DNA of 21,305 bases from CAYWFU01 sp964457585. GTDB taxonomy: Bacteria; JACRDZ01. Below are positions 7,263 through 15,073 of the stretch, one piece after another (the stretch's first letter is position 1; the number at the start of each line of letters is the position of its first letter). The notes under the pieces are model-generated. The model ran no database searches. It saw only the letters and a list, made by a program, of their open reading frames with translations, and was not told the DNA's origin. The stretch spans positions 1 to 21,305 of the forward strand of contig CAYWFU010000049.1 in the NCBI GenBank assembly GCA_964457585.1, written 5' to 3'. A program made the position numbers and the translations under genes.

Positions 7263-7296
7263 AAAATAATTTTACATAATTATGAAAAATTATTTT
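7263..7296. repeat. AT-only inverted repeat between a GT2 and a methyltransferase gene
   Basis: A perfect 11-bp inverted repeat, AAAATAATTTT at 7263-7273 and AAAATTATTTT at 7286-7296, with a 12-base loop. It sits in one of the few real gaps of the locus (7244-7321). The stem has no G-C pair, so it would be a weak terminator; it could affect expression of the downstream methyltransferase, or be chance in such AT-rich DNA. Confidence 0.4.
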
Positions 7297-7321
7297 GATT
7301 CATTAATAATTATTTTTATTT

Positions 7322-8236
7322 TTACTTTTTTGGCATCTTCAATTTAGGATGCAGAAATAAAATCAATAATTTCCATTTTTGTTGTAATAATTCATTTTTA
7401 TCTTTTTTAAAAATATTTACGATAGAAAGAAAAATTACAAGCAAAAAATAAATAATTATTTTAATTATTCGAAAAATATTTGCATAAACAGTTCCATAAT
7501 TTTTTTTAAAAAACATATATTTATTACGCTGCAATAGTAATAAAAACCATACATGTCTCTTTTTGACAGTTTGTCCCCAAAGATGAATTATCTCTGGTTC
7601 TGGATAGTAACATACTTTCCAACCCCGTTTTTTTATCCGATAACACCAGTCAGTTTCTTCTGAATAAATTGGATTAAAATCTTCATCAAAACCACCTGTC
7701 TTCTCTAGAACTTCTTTTTTTACCATCAAGCAAGCTCCACTTACCCAATCAACCTCATAATAATTCCCTCTATCTATTTTTCTATCATGAGGGAAAATTT
7801 TATTTAATAGTGTTCCATAAAAAACCTCAGAAAAAATAGTAGGAAAATTCTCACATGATGGTTGAAGTGTTTTGTCAGCATTTAATAGTTTACACCCGCA
7901 AGCACCTGTTTCAGGATGACTATCCATAAAATTAATCATATCCGATAATGCTGTTTTTAAAACAATAGTATCAGGATTAAGAGCCAAAACATATCGTCCT
8001 TTAGAAATTTTAAATCCAAGATTATTTGCTCCGGAAAATCCCATATTTCTATCATTTTTTATAACAATAACTTGAGGAAATTCTTTCTCTATCATTTCCT
8101 TGCTTCCATCAGTCGAATTATTATCTGATACAATCACCTCAAATTGCATTCCTTTTGTTTCTTGAAAAATAGATTTTAGGCAATCTTTTAAGATTGCATT
8201 AGTGTTAGTATTAACTATAACTATTGATAAATCCAA
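7322..8236 (-). CDS. GT2-type glycosyltransferase with TTG start
   Basis: A GT-A glycosyltransferase of 304 residues. The frame is open as far as 8326, but the first 30 codons of that frame are palindromic element B rather than protein. The real start is TTG at 8234-8236, giving MDLSIVIVNTNT, because AAGGAG (8243-8248) lies six bases upstream and homologues begin at this strand. VIVSDNNSTDG (about 34-44) carries the first Asp and ALNPDT (about 85-90) the metal-binding motif; DWVSGACLMVKKE and YSEETDWCYRI are the conserved acceptor blocks. The C-terminus has a membrane-associated stretch (IIKIIIYFLLVIFLSIVNIF). It is followed by the methyltransferase gene after 78 bases and preceded by element B and a GT4 gene. 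It is similar to the GT2 at 5581-6549, including the block LQPSCENFP in place of LQPSSKHFP. Confidence 0.9.
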   Translation of the reverse strand: MDLSIVIVNTNTNAILKDCLKSIFQETKGMQFEVIVSDNNSTDGSKEMIEKEFPQVIVIKNDRNMGFSGANNLGFKISKGRYVLALNPDTIVLKTALSDMINFMDSHPETGACGCKLLNADKTLQPSCENFPTIFSEVFYGTLLNKIFPHDRKIDRGNYYEVDWVSGACLMVKKEVLEKTGGFDEDFNPIYSEETDWCYRIKKRGWKVCYYPEPEIIHLWGQTVKKRHVWFLLLLQRNKYMFFKKNYGTVYANIFRIIKIIIYFLLVIFLSIVNIFKKDKNELLQQKWKLLILFLHPKLKMPKK

Positions 8237-8248
8237 TTTATACTCCTT
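8234..8248 (-). promoter_or_regulatory. Ribosome binding site and TTG start codon
   Basis: On the minus strand AAGGAG (8243-8248), six bases TATAAA, then TTG (8234-8236). This decides the GT2 start. Palindromic element B ends at 8250, one base short of the ribosome site, so the element sits directly against the translation signal without destroying it. Confidence 0.8.
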
Positions 8249-8249
8249 T

Positions 8250-8416
8250 CTAGGAGGCTGTCCGAGAATAGAAATCGTAGCGAGAAAGCGGGGAAGCGAG
8301 GTCAAATTCACGCAAATTTGAGGCAAATATTGGTAATATTTAACGAAAATTTGCGTGAATTTGAACCGCTTCTACCGCTTTCGTAGTAGATTTTCTATTC
8401 TCGGACAGCCTCCTAG
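8250..8416. mobile_element. 167-bp palindromic element B (likely MITE)
   Basis: The ends at 8250-8274 and 8392-8416 form a perfect 25-bp inverted repeat beginning CTAGGAGGCTGTCCGAGAAT. Inside is a second perfect 18-bp stem (8302-8319 with 8347-8364, TCAAATTCACGCAAATTT), and at the tip a 7-bp stem AAATATT-GGT-AATATTT (8325-8341). The arms are visibly richer in G+C than the flanks. CTAG at both ends (8250-8253 and 8413-8416) may be a 4-bp target duplication, leaving a 159-bp element with GAGGCTGTCCGAGAA termini. A CTAG target would fit the YTAR preference known for IS5, but CTAG is itself a palindrome and could be part of the repeat. It encodes no transposase. It lies in the junction between the GT4 ending at 8441 and the GT2 starting at 8236; without it the gap would be about 37 bases. 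Confidence 0.8.
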
Positions 8417-8440
8417 CTTCTTAATAAATAAAAGACAGTG

Positions 8441-9718
8441 TTACAACCTTTGCTTTGAACCTTTCTCTTTAACTTTTTCTAAAAAATTGTCCATTGAGTT
8501 TGCTATTATTGTCCAACTATATTTTTCTTCTATTAATCTTCTGCCATTCTTTGATATTGCTCCAGCCAATTGTTTATTAGATAATAAACTCAAAACACCT
8601 TCTGCAAAATTTTCGGGTGTATCAGCAATCCATATATTTTTATCATAACCATTAACTGGTGACTGGAGACTGTCAACTGGTAACGGCTGACTTGAAATTG
8701 GTTTAAGTCCTTCGATCCCTTCTGCTCCTATAGTTGTTGAGACAACAGGAGTGCCAAGTGCCATTGATTCCAGAATTTTGAAACGTGTCCCACTTCCAAT
8801 TCTTAAAGGAACAATGGTAACACTGGCTTTTAATATTATTTTTTTTACATCATCTACATATCCAACAAAATCAATATTTTTATCATTTCGTAAATCATCA
8901 ATCAGAAGATTATTATAATCCCCTGTCACTATAAGTTTAATATAAGGATGTGATTTTTTTATAATAGGAAATATGTTTTCACAAAAATATCGTAGGCCTT
9001 CAAGATTGGCTTGATATTTTAAAAGACTGCTAAAAACAATAAGTGAAGAATCGCGTTCAACTTTTTCATAACTATAATAATAAAAATTATTTAAATCAAC
9101 TCCATTTGGAATGATCTCAAATAATTTTGTTTCAGAAATAAAATCCATCAAAATGTTTTTATCAACAAGAGAAACAAAAGTATGTGCATCTATTTTACGA
9201 CTAACTTCTATTTCATATTTTAATCCCTTTTTCCATGTCAACCATCGCCTGAATTTTTTCAGGGGTGACTTTTGTATTTTATAATCTCTTTCTAAAATAA
9301 CAGCATCAATATTATGATGGTCAATAACTTTTGGAGTATATTTTATGTTTAAAATATATTCTGCCATTATGAGACTGTCGGTAATAACTAAGTCATATTT
9401 ATTTTCTGTAATCCAATCAAAAACAAAATTAAACATTTTGCTACTATATGAAAGTTGGATAGATCTAGGTTTTCCTGAAAAAAGTGCTATAATATGTTCT
9501 TGAATACTATGTTTTTTATTCTCTATTAGAACGACCTTTACTCTTTTGCAAATACCTTTTAGTCCTGAGATATTATTTTCTTCTTCTTTATTAAAAATAA
9601 AACTCAAAAGATCAATTTTATGTTTCTCGGACAAATACTTAAGTAAATAATAATTTCGAACTTTTGCTCCAGTACTAAGTGGAAAAGGAAGCCATGATGT
9701 TAAATAAAGTATTTGCAT
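8441..9718 (-). CDS. GT4-type glycosyltransferase
   Basis: A GT-B glycosyltransferase of 425 residues, complete at both ends. ILYLTSWLPFPLSTGAK at the N-terminus holds the glycine of the acceptor-domain loop. VIDHHNIDAVILERDY and TFVSLVDKNIL lie in the middle, IPNGVDLNNF is the domain linker, and VPLRIGSGTRFKILESMALG is the donor-binding motif with its Glu. It is a close paralogue of the gene at 2025-3248 in domain order and in many blocks (VISTSIGAEGIEGLKP there, VVSTTIGAEGIEGLKP here). After that block comes a linker from a degenerate heptanucleotide repeat, then NIWIADTPENFAEGV. The ATG at 9718 follows AAGGA with a ten-base spacer. Downstream is palindromic element B; upstream is element C, so this gene is bracketed by two such elements. 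Confidence 0.92.
   Translation of the reverse strand: MQILYLTSWLPFPLSTGAKVRNYYLLKYLSEKHKIDLLSFIFNKEEENNISGLKGICKRVKVVLIENKKHSIQEHIIALFSGKPRSIQLSYSSKMFNFVFDWITENKYDLVITDSLIMAEYILNIKYTPKVIDHHNIDAVILERDYKIQKSPLKKFRRWLTWKKGLKYEIEVSRKIDAHTFVSLVDKNILMDFISETKLFEIIPNGVDLNNFYYYSYEKVERDSSLIVFSSLLKYQANLEGLRYFCENIFPIIKKSHPYIKLIVTGDYNNLLIDDLRNDKNIDFVGYVDDVKKIILKASVTIVPLRIGSGTRFKILESMALGTPVVSTTIGAEGIEGLKPISSQPLPVDSLQSPVNGYDKNIWIADTPENFAEGVLSLLSNKQLAGAISKNGRRLIEEKYSWTIIANSMDNFLEKVKEKGSKQRL
8654..8702. repeat. Seven-unit degenerate heptanucleotide repeat inside a GT4 gene
   Basis: Seven 7-base units on the plus strand: AACTGGT, GACTGGA, GACTGTC, AACTGGT, AACGGCT, GACTTGA, AATTGGT. The period and core (GACTGGT) match the tract at 2207-2241, but the units have diverged. 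On the coding strand it gives a Pro/Ser/Gln-rich linker (ISSQPLPVDSLQSPVNG) between EGLKP and the NIWIADTPENF block, the same position as in the paralogue. Divergence suggests an older tract, less prone to slip. Confidence 0.8.
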
Positions 9719-9739
9719 CTAATATTATTCCTTGTTATG

Positions 9740-9802
9740 TATACTCAGCGAGGTTATAAATTCGCATTTTTCGCTGGTCTTTGACATTGATAGCTGAGTA
9801 TA
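9740..9802. repeat. 63-bp palindromic element C, related to element A
   Basis: Perfect 10-bp terminal inverted repeats, TATACTCAGC (9740-9749) and GCTGAGTATA (9793-9802), enclose a core with TATAAATTCGCATTTTTCGC followed by TGGTCTTTGACATTGATA. The same order of words is found in the left arm of element A (1890-1948), with TTTTTCGCTGGTCTTGGACA as the longest shared block. It occupies the spacer between the GT4 gene at 8441-9718 and the GT2 gene ending at 9837. It has no coding capacity. Confidence 0.75.
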
Positions 9803-9836
9803 ATATAATTTTTCAGCATTCAAAGAATTGCAAAAA

Positions 9837-10757
9837 TTATATATTTTTTTTTCCAAATTTTTTAAACATATAATCTATAAAGGCAAGTATTCTTATTTTG
9901 CTTTCTTTATATCTATGTTTTTTTACGTCCGATAAAATATTTCTAATAAGATTAACAATAGAAATAGTAAATGGCACAAATTTTTTATTTAAGGATAGAT
10001 TTTTATTCAAAAATAGAAACTGATTTCGAGTCATATAATACATTGTGGATAAAGACTGTTTCCCCATTGCAGCAGAAACTCTATGCCATATTTTACATGT
10101 TGGGATATATAAAATTTTATATCCTGCTCTTCTTGTTCTAAAACACCAATCTGTTTCCTCAAAATAAATAAAAAATCTCGGATCCATTAATCCAACTTTT
10201 TCAATTACATCTTTTTTTATAAGCAGTGAGCAACCTGATATATAATCAACTTCAACAGGTTTCTTTTCATCTTCTTTATCAATTTCTCTGTCGTGTCTGT
10301 GATAAATATTAAAGTTTTTTAAATTTATCATTGCACCTGCGGAAAAAATCATATTGGGTGGATCGAAGTAATAAACTTTAGGTCCAACAATTCCAATATT
10401 TTTATCTTTTTCTGCTTCACTTACTAAAACATCTAAACAATCAGGATCAACAACTGTATCATTATTAAGTATAAAAAAATAACAATCTTTTTCCTTATTT
10501 ATTACTTTTTTTATACCGACATTATTTCCTTCAACAAAACCTAAATTATCTTCATTCTCAATCAAAATCACCCATGGATATTTTTCTTTAATAGCTTCTT
10601 TAGAGTCGTCTTTAGAATTTTGATCTACAACAATAACTTCATAATTATCATATTTAAGTTTTTTTAGCGAATCAAGACAGATCAAAGTATCTTCTTTTTG
10701 ATTCCAGTTAAGAGTAATTATATAAACTTTTTTATTTTTTGTTTGAGACAATATCAT
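9837..10757 (-). CDS. GT2-type glycosyltransferase
   Basis: A GT-A glycosyltransferase of 306 residues. VYIITLNWNQ (11-20) is the first strand, VIVVDQNSKDDS (about 41-52) the first Asp block, FFILNNDTVVDPDCL (about 94-108) the metal-binding motif with Asp 100, and DYISGCSLLIKKD and YFEETDWCFRTRRAGY the acceptor blocks. It has NND where the other two GT2 proteins have NPD, a common variant in this family. Its start overlaps the end of the upstream GT4 gene (10732-11928) by 26 bases, and no strong ribosome site precedes ATG 10757, so coupled translation is likely. Downstream (9740-9802) lies palindromic element C. The sugar cannot be assigned. Confidence 0.92.
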   Translation of the reverse strand: MILSQTKNKKVYIITLNWNQKEDTLICLDSLKKLKYDNYEVIVVDQNSKDDSKEAIKEKYPWVILIENEDNLGFVEGNNVGIKKVINKEKDCYFFILNNDTVVDPDCLDVLVSEAEKDKNIGIVGPKVYYFDPPNMIFSAGAMINLKNFNIYHRHDREIDKEDEKKPVEVDYISGCSLLIKKDVIEKVGLMDPRFFIYFEETDWCFRTRRAGYKILYIPTCKIWHRVSAAMGKQSLSTMYYMTRNQFLFLNKNLSLNKKFVPFTISIVNLIRNILSDVKKHRYKESKIRILAFIDYMFKKFGKKNI

Positions 10758-11928
10758 AAAAATATCTTTCTAATTCAGAAACTGATTTTTCCCATGTCCA
10801 GTTCTCAATTACATCCTTTTTTCCATGCTGTCCATATTTTTTTGCAATATCTTCATTATCTAATAAATATTGAATTGCTTCAGCGAATTTCTTATGGTTT
10901 CTCTCAATTAATAATCCATTTTTTCCATGCACAACTGTTTCACAAATTCCACCCTCTTTAATTCCTATAACAGGGGTTTCACAAGCCATTGATTCTAGAG
11001 CTACAAGCCCAAAGGGTTCAAGATGTGCTGCAAAACAAAATATTTTCGTTTTATTATAATACTCAACTATATTAGCATTTTCAATAAGAACTAATTTGAC
11101 TTTTAACTTTTCTGCTAAATCTGTAAGATATTTTTTTTCATTCTCATTTGTTAAATGACATGCTATAATAATAGAAGGTCTTTTAGATTCTGGTATCAAT
11201 GAAAGGCTTTCAATTAAAAAATCATGTCCTTTCCACGGTTCCAATGCTCCAATAGAAAGAATAAAATTTTCTTTAAACACTTTAGATGATTGATTAAATT
11301 TGTTAATATCAATACCTGCATAATTAACTTTTGCCGAAATAGCATATTTTTGATACAATTGTTTTGTCATAAAATAAGAACAGGTTAAAACTAAACTTGA
11401 ACATTTAATATTTTCATGTTTCTTTTTTTGAAGTATTTTACTATAAATAATTTGGCCAAAATCAGGGAAAAGCTTTTTTATTAATGGATATTTTGATTTC
11501 AAATATGGCCGTGTTTCATATACATATTCAGGATATGTTGTAGAGTGGCTAAAATAAACTATAGGGATTTTAATGTATTTCATTATTAATGGGATTTCTG
11601 TAAATTGGCAGGTGGTTAACCAGCATAAATCATAATTATTTTTATTTATTTTGACTGCTACTTTTTTTTGCGCATTTTCTAATCGCAATAAGTCTATAAT
11701 TTGTATAATCCAATTCAATCTGCTAAATGGAAAAATGAATTTTTTTAAAGGTGCATACTCAATAATTGAAACTTTATTTACAAATTTGGTAATATCTCGA
11801 AAATTTCTATTCGCTGTTGACAGCAAAAATAAATCGATGCTGTGGTTTTTATTTAATCGATTAACCTCTTCAAAAGTTGTACTTAATGCTCCACCTCCAG
11901 GTAGATTATAATATAATGCAATTTTCAA
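10732..11928 (-). CDS. GT4-type glycosyltransferase with TTG start
   Basis: A GT-B glycosyltransferase of 398 residues. KIALYYNLPGGGALSTTFEE at the N-terminus has the Gly-rich loop, VYFSHSTTYPEYVYE lies in the acceptor domain, VNYAGIDINKFN is the linker, ILSIGALEPWKGHDFLIES opens the donor domain, and LEPFGLVALESMACETPVIG carries both Glu residues of the classical EX7E motif. GGICETVVHGKNGLLIE follows. It closely fits the mannosyl/glucosyl GT4 group but the donor is not certain. The start is TTG (11926-11928) with GGAG (11935-11938) six bases upstream, inside the end of the preceding gene. Its stop lies 26 bases inside the next GT2 gene, making a tight translational unit. Confidence 0.92.
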   Translation of the reverse strand: MKIALYYNLPGGGALSTTFEEVNRLNKNHSIDLFLLSTANRNFRDITKFVNKVSIIEYAPLKKFIFPFSRLNWIIQIIDLLRLENAQKKVAVKINKNNYDLCWLTTCQFTEIPLIMKYIKIPIVYFSHSTTYPEYVYETRPYLKSKYPLIKKLFPDFGQIIYSKILQKKKHENIKCSSLVLTCSYFMTKQLYQKYAISAKVNYAGIDINKFNQSSKVFKENFILSIGALEPWKGHDFLIESLSLIPESKRPSIIIACHLTNENEKKYLTDLAEKLKVKLVLIENANIVEYYNKTKIFCFAAHLEPFGLVALESMACETPVIGIKEGGICETVVHGKNGLLIERNHKKFAEAIQYLLDNEDIAKKYGQHGKKDVIENWTWEKSVSELERYFYDIVSNKK

Positions 11929-11938
11929 TCTATTCTCC
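11926..11938 (-). promoter_or_regulatory. Ribosome binding site and TTG start codon
   Basis: On the minus strand GGAG (11935-11938), AATAGA, then TTG (11926-11928). The GGAG is part of the last codons of the upstream GT4 gene, whose TAG stop (11930-11932) falls between the site and the start. This fixes the TTG as the start. Confidence 0.75.
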
Positions 11939-13039
11939 GATTACTTCTCTGAAAATATTTTCTGTTTTTTCTGCAATGTTATTCCAATTATAAACCTTCA
12001 CAATATCCTCACGAGCTTTCATCCCGATATTTTTAGCTTTTTCCGTATTACTTTTTAAAAAAATTAATTTTTCAATAATATCTTCAATCTTATTATTAGT
12101 TAAAAATCCATTAATTCCATTTTTTATTACTTCACTTATTTGTCCGGCATCAGAAGCTATAACTGGACATGCAGAAGACATATAATCGAATAATTTTAAA
12201 GATGATAGATAAAATCCCCATTTGCACCATGGTTCTCTCCTATATAAACATAAACAAACATCTGATGAAGCAAAATATTTAGGTACATCATTATAAGGGA
12301 TATCATCAATAATAATTGAATTTTCAGGTAAATTAAAATTAAAGAATTTTTTTTTGGTTAAAAAAACAAAAGAAACTGTTTTATCTATTTCTAAAAATTT
12401 TTCCGCAATATTTCTGACTAACAAACCTTCATGCCATGCCAATTCCATATTACCTGACCATAACACTATAAAATTTTCTTTTGGAAGTGTAAACAAATTT
12501 TTATCCTTTAGCTCTGGGCTGAAAATACATGGATCTGAACCATTTGGGATAATATATGTTTTTTTTATATTTAAAAATTTACTTGCATATTGCTGCATTT
12601 CTTTTGATACACAAATAGCAGCTTTGACTGTTTTTGCTGTTTTTTTTCTTTGCATCTCCTTTGATCTTAAATCCATCTTTGCGCGTAAATTAAGACCTGT
12701 TCTGCTTTTAAACTGATCAATATAAATTAAAAATTCACTAATAGGGGAATTAATTTCCCAGACAATTGGAAGGTTATCTGGATAAGGTTCTATTGAAAAT
12801 ATCTCGCTTTCAATCTGCTCTCCATCTAATCTTATATATAATATATCAACATTTTTATATAAATGCTGTAATCCTTCTTTTGTTTTAGGATACTTCATAA
12901 GATCCGGCATCTGTTCTAAATTAAGCACATGTAAGGTATGCCCTTTTTTTATAAGTCCTGAAAGTATCTGATGAACATGAACACTACGACCCATCGAAGG
13001 TGGATAACTGTTAAAATTATAAATATAGCCAATATTCAT
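11930..13039 (-). CDS. GT4-type glycosyltransferase
   Basis: A GT-B glycosyltransferase of 369 residues. GYIYNFNSYPPSMGRSVHVH at the N-terminus carries the acceptor-domain Gly loop; AAICVSKEMQQYA and IPNGSDPCIFSPE lead into the donor domain, which opens with FIVLWSGNMELAWHEG. YRREPWCKWGFYLSSLKLFD then YMSSACPVIASDAGQISEVI form the donor-binding region. This lacks the standard EX7E spacing, having SLKLFDYMS where many relatives have a Glu-containing block; SxKLFEYM-type variants are common in bacterial GT4 proteins. The ATG at 13039 has an AGAG site about six bases upstream. One base separates its stop from the TTG start of the next gene. Sugar specificity is unknown. Confidence 0.9.
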   Translation of the reverse strand: MNIGYIYNFNSYPPSMGRSVHVHQILSGLIKKGHTLHVLNLEQMPDLMKYPKTKEGLQHLYKNVDILYIRLDGEQIESEIFSIEPYPDNLPIVWEINSPISEFLIYIDQFKSRTGLNLRAKMDLRSKEMQRKKTAKTVKAAICVSKEMQQYASKFLNIKKTYIIPNGSDPCIFSPELKDKNLFTLPKENFIVLWSGNMELAWHEGLLVRNIAEKFLEIDKTVSFVFLTKKKFFNFNLPENSIIIDDIPYNDVPKYFASSDVCLCLYRREPWCKWGFYLSSLKLFDYMSSACPVIASDAGQISEVIKNGINGFLTNNKIEDIIEKLIFLKSNTEKAKNIGMKAREDIVKVYNWNNIAEKTENIFREVIGE

Positions 13040-13073
13040 TTTATCTCTTTAATAGAAATTATTTATATTTATG

Positions 13074-14285
13074 CTAATTCATTAGCACTTCCAGATAAAT
13101 ATTTTCCAGTTTCTGCATTAATTTTCTATTATCGAAATGCTCTTCAACATATTTACGTCCAAACTTTCCCATTTTATCCCAAAGTTCAGGATGTTCGATT
13201 AAGATATTCAATTTTTCACTTAAGGTATCAACATCTTTTTCCTGTACTAAAAATCCTGACTCTTTATCAATAATAAGCTCTGGAATTCCAGAGTGAAATG
13301 TTGACAGGACAGGTAATTCTGCTCCTTGAGCTTCAATAAGTGAAACAGGAATACCTTCACGAACACCACATGAGTCAGTTATACTGGATAAAATAAAAAT
13401 ATTAGCTTGCCCCAATTCTTTTATAACCTCATTACGACTTTTTGCACCCAGAAGTTTTATTTTATCTTCTACTTTTAAGTTTTTAAGCAATGACTGTAAT
13501 TCATCTTTTAATGTACCGTCACCAATTATTTTATATATTATATTTGGATGTTTTTTTATACTTTTTGCAACTGCTTTTATTGAATATTCAAATCCTTTTT
13601 TTTCAGTTAATCTTGCAACAGATAATAAGTTTATCTTTCCAGAAAATCCAGATTGTTTTTTTGGAATATCATCCAGTTTAACTCCCATATGGTGAACTTT
13701 AATTTTTTCCGGATCTCCGCCCATTTCTATTAATTCTTTTCTGCAATACTCACTTACAGGTAAAAGTAAATCAGCTTTTTTAAATAGTATTTTTAATGAC
13801 AATTCAGATTTTTTAATTGATATTCCTTCATCATCACCATGGATAGTTGTTATAAATTTTGTTTTAAGTATATCTTTTAGAATAAGAAATTCTTTTCCTA
13901 TTGCCATAAAATGACAATGAATTATATCAAATTTATCATCTAAAAAAGGGGAAACTTTAAATAAAACTGCTAAATTTATAGCATTGTGCTTATATTCAAA
14001 AATATTTAAACATCTAATAATTATAAGAGGTTTTTTAAATAGATACTTAATAATTATTTTAAATCCTTTAATTGATCTTTCAATTTTTGATTTTGGAAAA
14101 ACAACATATCTGGTTTTGTCTAATAGATTATATTCAGTAATTTCTTTGTGAATTATATTTAGTGTTTCTTTTTCGAAAGCAAAAATTTTTACATTATGCC
14201 CAATATCTATTAATCCTATAATGTGATCTATAATGAAAGTTTCTGAAGTCACTGGAAATTTCCATGATATTATTGCGATATTCAT
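13074..14285 (-). CDS. GT4-type glycosyltransferase (WcaL/AmsK-like)
   Basis: A GT-B glycosyltransferase of 403 residues. The N-terminal block WKFPVTSETFIIDHIIGLID and the middle block IIHCHFMAIGKEFLILKD then FITTIHGDDEG match the colanic-acid WcaL / amylovoran AmsK group. HMGVKLDDIP is the linker, LLSVARLTEKKGFEYSIKAV opens the donor domain, and SCGVREGIPVSLIEAQGAEL carries the two Glu residues of the donor motif. The WcaL group adds galactose in colanic acid; that specificity need not hold here. The start is taken as ATG 14285 (MNIAIISW); a GTG at 14291 overlapping the upstream TGA is also possible but has no ribosome site. It is separated from the next GT4 by 34 bases. Confidence 0.9.
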   Translation of the reverse strand: MNIAIISWKFPVTSETFIIDHIIGLIDIGHNVKIFAFEKETLNIIHKEITEYNLLDKTRYVVFPKSKIERSIKGFKIIIKYLFKKPLIIIRCLNIFEYKHNAINLAVLFKVSPFLDDKFDIIHCHFMAIGKEFLILKDILKTKFITTIHGDDEGISIKKSELSLKILFKKADLLLPVSEYCRKELIEMGGDPEKIKVHHMGVKLDDIPKKQSGFSGKINLLSVARLTEKKGFEYSIKAVAKSIKKHPNIIYKIIGDGTLKDELQSLLKNLKVEDKIKLLGAKSRNEVIKELGQANIFILSSITDSCGVREGIPVSLIEAQGAELPVLSTFHSGIPELIIDKESGFLVQEKDVDTLSEKLNILIEHPELWDKMGKFGRKYVEEHFDNRKLMQKLENIYLEVLMN

Positions 14286-14287
14286 AT

Positions 14288-15073
14288 TCACTTTCTATCG
14301 TCAGATAAATATTTCTTAATTTCTTTTCTTAGTTTAATTAAACTCTTCGAAAAAACATCTTTATAGGTTTCATGATATTCTGTATTAATTACTAAATTTT
14401 TCTTTGCGGATGATTTTTTTTGAGCCCAAGCCCAATCTGAGATTGGTTCGATAATAAAATTTGAATAATTCGGATGCTGCATAGTTAAAAGGTGAAATAT
14501 TTCTTTGACTTGAGGAATTTTTCTTTCTTCCTCAGATAATTCTCTATGAGTAATACCATCCGTTACAGTTCTTTGTTTTTCAGCTTCATCATATGTAAAA
14601 TTATAATCATCAAATATTATCCACCCGTTTTCCTTTAAAAGTTTATCAACAAGAAAAAATGCGCAACCGTCAATTGTCCAATTTTTAGGGCCATCAATTA
14701 TACATATATCGTATTCAGGGTCGCAGTAATTTGACTTTGTATTTTTTGCAATCTCGTTATGTAAAAACCAGGTATATCCTGTCTGCATTCTTATTACTTC
14801 TACATACTTTGATAGTCCGGTTTTTTCTAATAAAGATTCAATAGTCGGCTTTTGCCAGACTTTTGCTGCTATTAGATCTACAGATACCAAATTGCCGCTT
14901 CCCAACTCATCCAGAGCTGCAGCAATATAACAAGAAGCAACGCCATGAGCAAATCCCAGCTCTAAACAATTTTTAAATTTATTTTCAATTATTGTATCAT
15001 ATAATTTTTTTGCATTATTTTCTTGAATAAAAGGGATTCCTTTTATCAAACTATTTATTTCTTCAAATTTCAT
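14288..15073 (-). CDS. SAM-dependent methyltransferase (Methyltransf_24-like)
   Basis: A Rossmann methyltransferase of 261 residues. CLELGFAHGVASCYIAAAL (36-54) is motif I, NLVSVDLI (61-68) contains the acidic ribose-binding residue, YDICIIDGPKNWTIDGCAFF (121-140) is the D-G-x-H-like region of this family with Asn-Trp where many members have a His, and WIIFDDYNF (151-159) gives an Asp pair likely to bind a metal ion. That arrangement resembles metal-dependent O-methyltransferases such as those acting on sugars, which I infer is the role here. The ATG at 15073 has a perfect AAGGAG five bases upstream and overlaps the stop of the preceding GT4 gene by four bases (ATGA). Its own stop overlaps or touches the next GT4 start. 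Confidence 0.88.
   Translation of the reverse strand: MKFEEINSLIKGIPFIQENNAKKLYDTIIENKFKNCLELGFAHGVASCYIAAALDELGSGNLVSVDLIAAKVWQKPTIESLLEKTGLSKYVEVIRMQTGYTWFLHNEIAKNTKSNYCDPEYDICIIDGPKNWTIDGCAFFLVDKLLKENGWIIFDDYNFTYDEAEKQRTVTDGITHRELSEEERKIPQVKEIFHLLTMQHPNYSNFIIEPISDWAWAQKKSSAKKNLVINTEYHETYKDVFSKSLIKLRKEIKKYLSDDRK

Noticed and set aside
7263..7296. Rho-independent terminator between the GT2 and the methyltransferase genes.
   Set aside because: The stem has no G-C pair and no following T run distinct from the surrounding AT-rich sequence; kept only as an inverted repeat.
8237..8326. N-terminal extension of the GT2 protein (30 residues from a TTG at 8326).
   Set aside because: Those codons are the left arm of palindromic element B; the AAGGAG and TTG at 8234-8248 and the fold of the family place the start at 8236.
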